Assembly: GCF_042684585.1 (NCBI RefSeq)
Contig: NZ_JBHULS010000001.1
Coordinates: forward strand, 124,001 to 188,000
Source: Algorimicrobium sediminis
Lineage (GTDB): Bacteria; Bacteroidota; Bacteroidia; Flavobacteriales; Flavobacteriaceae
Direction of reading: 5' to 3'
Length of the DNA stretch: 64,000 nt
A model generated the notes under the pieces. It was not told where the DNA came from and searched no databases. It was given only the letters and a program-made list of their open reading frames with translations. Below, piece after piece: positions 63,254 to 64,000 of the stretch (its first letter is position 1; each line of letters opens with the position of its first letter). A program made the position numbers and the translations under genes.

Positions 63254-63568
63254 ATGACAGATTTAACCCAAACAGCATGGCAAGAACAGCTGGAAAATGA
63301 CAGCCAAGCAGTGATAGTAGATGTTCGTACCGAGGCAGAAATAGCCGAAGGGAAAATTCCAAACGCGCTGGAAATGGATATTTATCAACCACAGGAGTTT
63401 ATGGATAAGCTACAGGCCTTGGATAAAACCAAAAACTATTATGTGTATTGCAGATCTGGCGGCCGTAGCGCACAAGCCTGCGCCCTTATGAATCAGTTGG
63501 GCATTGAAAACGCCTATAATTTAATGGGTGGTTTTACCGATTGGACTGGCGATGTGGTTATACCTTAA
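63254..63568 (+). CDS. Cytoplasmic rhodanese-domain protein
   Basis: 104 residues, single rhodanese domain, no signal. VIVDVRTEAEIAEGKIPNALEMD and YVYCRSGGRSAQACALM, with the persulfide Cys66 at the start of the active-site loop CRSGGRS. It moves sulfane sulfur to an acceptor such as cyanide or a thiol. It is in one transcript with the next rhodanese, whose start overlaps by 17 bases. Confidence 0.9.
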   Translation: MTDLTQTAWQEQLENDSQAVIVDVRTEAEIAEGKIPNALEMDIYQPQEFMDKLQALDKTKNYYVYCRSGGRSAQACALMNQLGIENAYNLMGGFTDWTGDVVIP

Positions 63569-63977
63569 ACAATTAAACCCTCAAAAGGTTATTTCTATAT
63601 ATTTACTTTTTGTGGTATTAGTAGTTAGCTCCTGTAATGAGGCAGCCCATAATGGAGGTGTTCAGGTGGTTTCCACGCAAGACGTACAAGCACTTTTAGC
63701 GGACAACACCGTGCAACGTGTAGATATCCGAACACCTAAAGAGTTTGCAGCAGGAGCTATTTCTGGTTTTCAAAATATCAACTTTTTAGCACCTAGTTTT
63801 AATGCAGCTATACAGAAATTAAATCCACAACAGCCCATATTAATTTACTGTCAGTTAGGCGGGCGCAGTGCCTTGTGCGCGCAAAAACTTAAAGAAGCTG
63901 GTTTTAAAACAATATACGATTACAAAGGTGGCATGGCAGCCTGGACGCAAGCGGGTCTTAAAGTGGTTACCCCTTAA
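63552..63977 (+). CDS. Rhodanese-domain lipoprotein
   Basis: 141 residues from ATG at 63552. Lipoprotein signal with lipobox VVSSC (Cys28) followed by a short linker, then a rhodanese domain: RVDIRTPKEFAAGAISGFQNINF and IYCQLGGRSALCAQKL with Cys100 in the active loop CQLGGRS. It is tethered on the outside of the inner membrane or at the outer membrane. It may work with the cytoplasmic rhodanese just before it to handle sulfur on both sides of the membrane. Confidence 0.85.
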   Translation: MWLYLKQLNPQKVISIYLLFVVLVVSSCNEAAHNGGVQVVSTQDVQALLADNTVQRVDIRTPKEFAAGAISGFQNINFLAPSFNAAIQKLNPQQPILIYCQLGGRSALCAQKLKEAGFKTIYDYKGGMAAWTQAGLKVVTP

Positions 63978-64000
63978 ACTTTTAATTTGGTTTCTTAATT

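Noticed and set aside
1..64000. tRNA, rRNA, prophage or insertion sequence
   Set aside because: No cloverleaf-like, transposase-like or phage structural sequence was seen; gene content is chromosomal throughout.

Overview
The window is AT-rich DNA from a Bacteroidota bacterium, almost certainly a member of the Flavobacteriaceae. The reasons are six proteins with the CHU_C / gliding-motility C-terminal sorting signal of the type IX secretion system (T9SS), one type A T9SS cargo, promoters of the Bacteroidota form TAnnTTTG, little Shine-Dalgarno signal, and family-typical genes (DUF5606, OstA-like, COX15-type heme A synthase, DUF349). The left edge cuts a gene. A 97-base N run (16817-16913) breaks one repetitive gene.

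Layout. 1-3.5 kb: cut TIGR01777 epimerase, YceI lipoprotein, and grpE-dnaJ. 3.7-8.1 kb: a tight operon of ABC exporter, MscS channel and a sigma-54 response regulator without a DNA-binding domain. 8.2-16.1 kb: PPK2 kinase, M28 peptidase, T9SS type A cargo, sucC, DUF1456, a TerB-like protein and uvrB. 16.2-34.1 kb: six consecutive leftward genes for large secreted T9SS type B proteins sharing modular repeats, preceded by an ABC ATPase/permease pair (34.1-35.9 kb). 36-39 kb: pRiA4b-ORF3-like protein, ctaA and CCA-adding enzyme. 39.4-49.2 kb: surface-glycan region with a five-gene overlapping leftward cassette (GT4, polyprenyl-phosphate GT2, WecD-like, WecE, GT-C-like), a rightward trio (GT4, GT2, LPS-kinase-like) and a leftward pair (GT9, WaaE-like GT2). 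49.4-64 kb: housekeeping genes dapD, ruvX, def, DUF5606, mazG, DUF349, aroE, two tandem DUF368 (PopT-type) transporters, TPR protein, class III aminotransferase, OstA-like protein and two rhodaneses.

How they work together. The T9SS island encodes surface or secreted adhesin-like proteins. Most genes have their own -7 box, so they look like a set of separately transcribed cargo genes, not one operon. The 39-49 kb region builds cell-surface glycans. The WecE/WecD pair beside a polyprenyl-phosphate glycosyltransferase and a membrane GT-C-like enzyme suggests Fuc4NAc (or a similar amino sugar) is made, loaded on a lipid carrier and transferred outside. The DUF368 pair fits carrier-lipid recycling and the OstA-like protein fits LPS transport.

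No tRNA, rRNA, CRISPR array, insertion sequence or prophage was seen. The most notable items are the modular T9SS island with its misassembled tandem repeat, the Fuc4NAc cassette, the HTH-less sigma-54 regulator, DnaJ with half its zinc-binding motifs, and a perfect palindrome in front of grpE-dnaJ.
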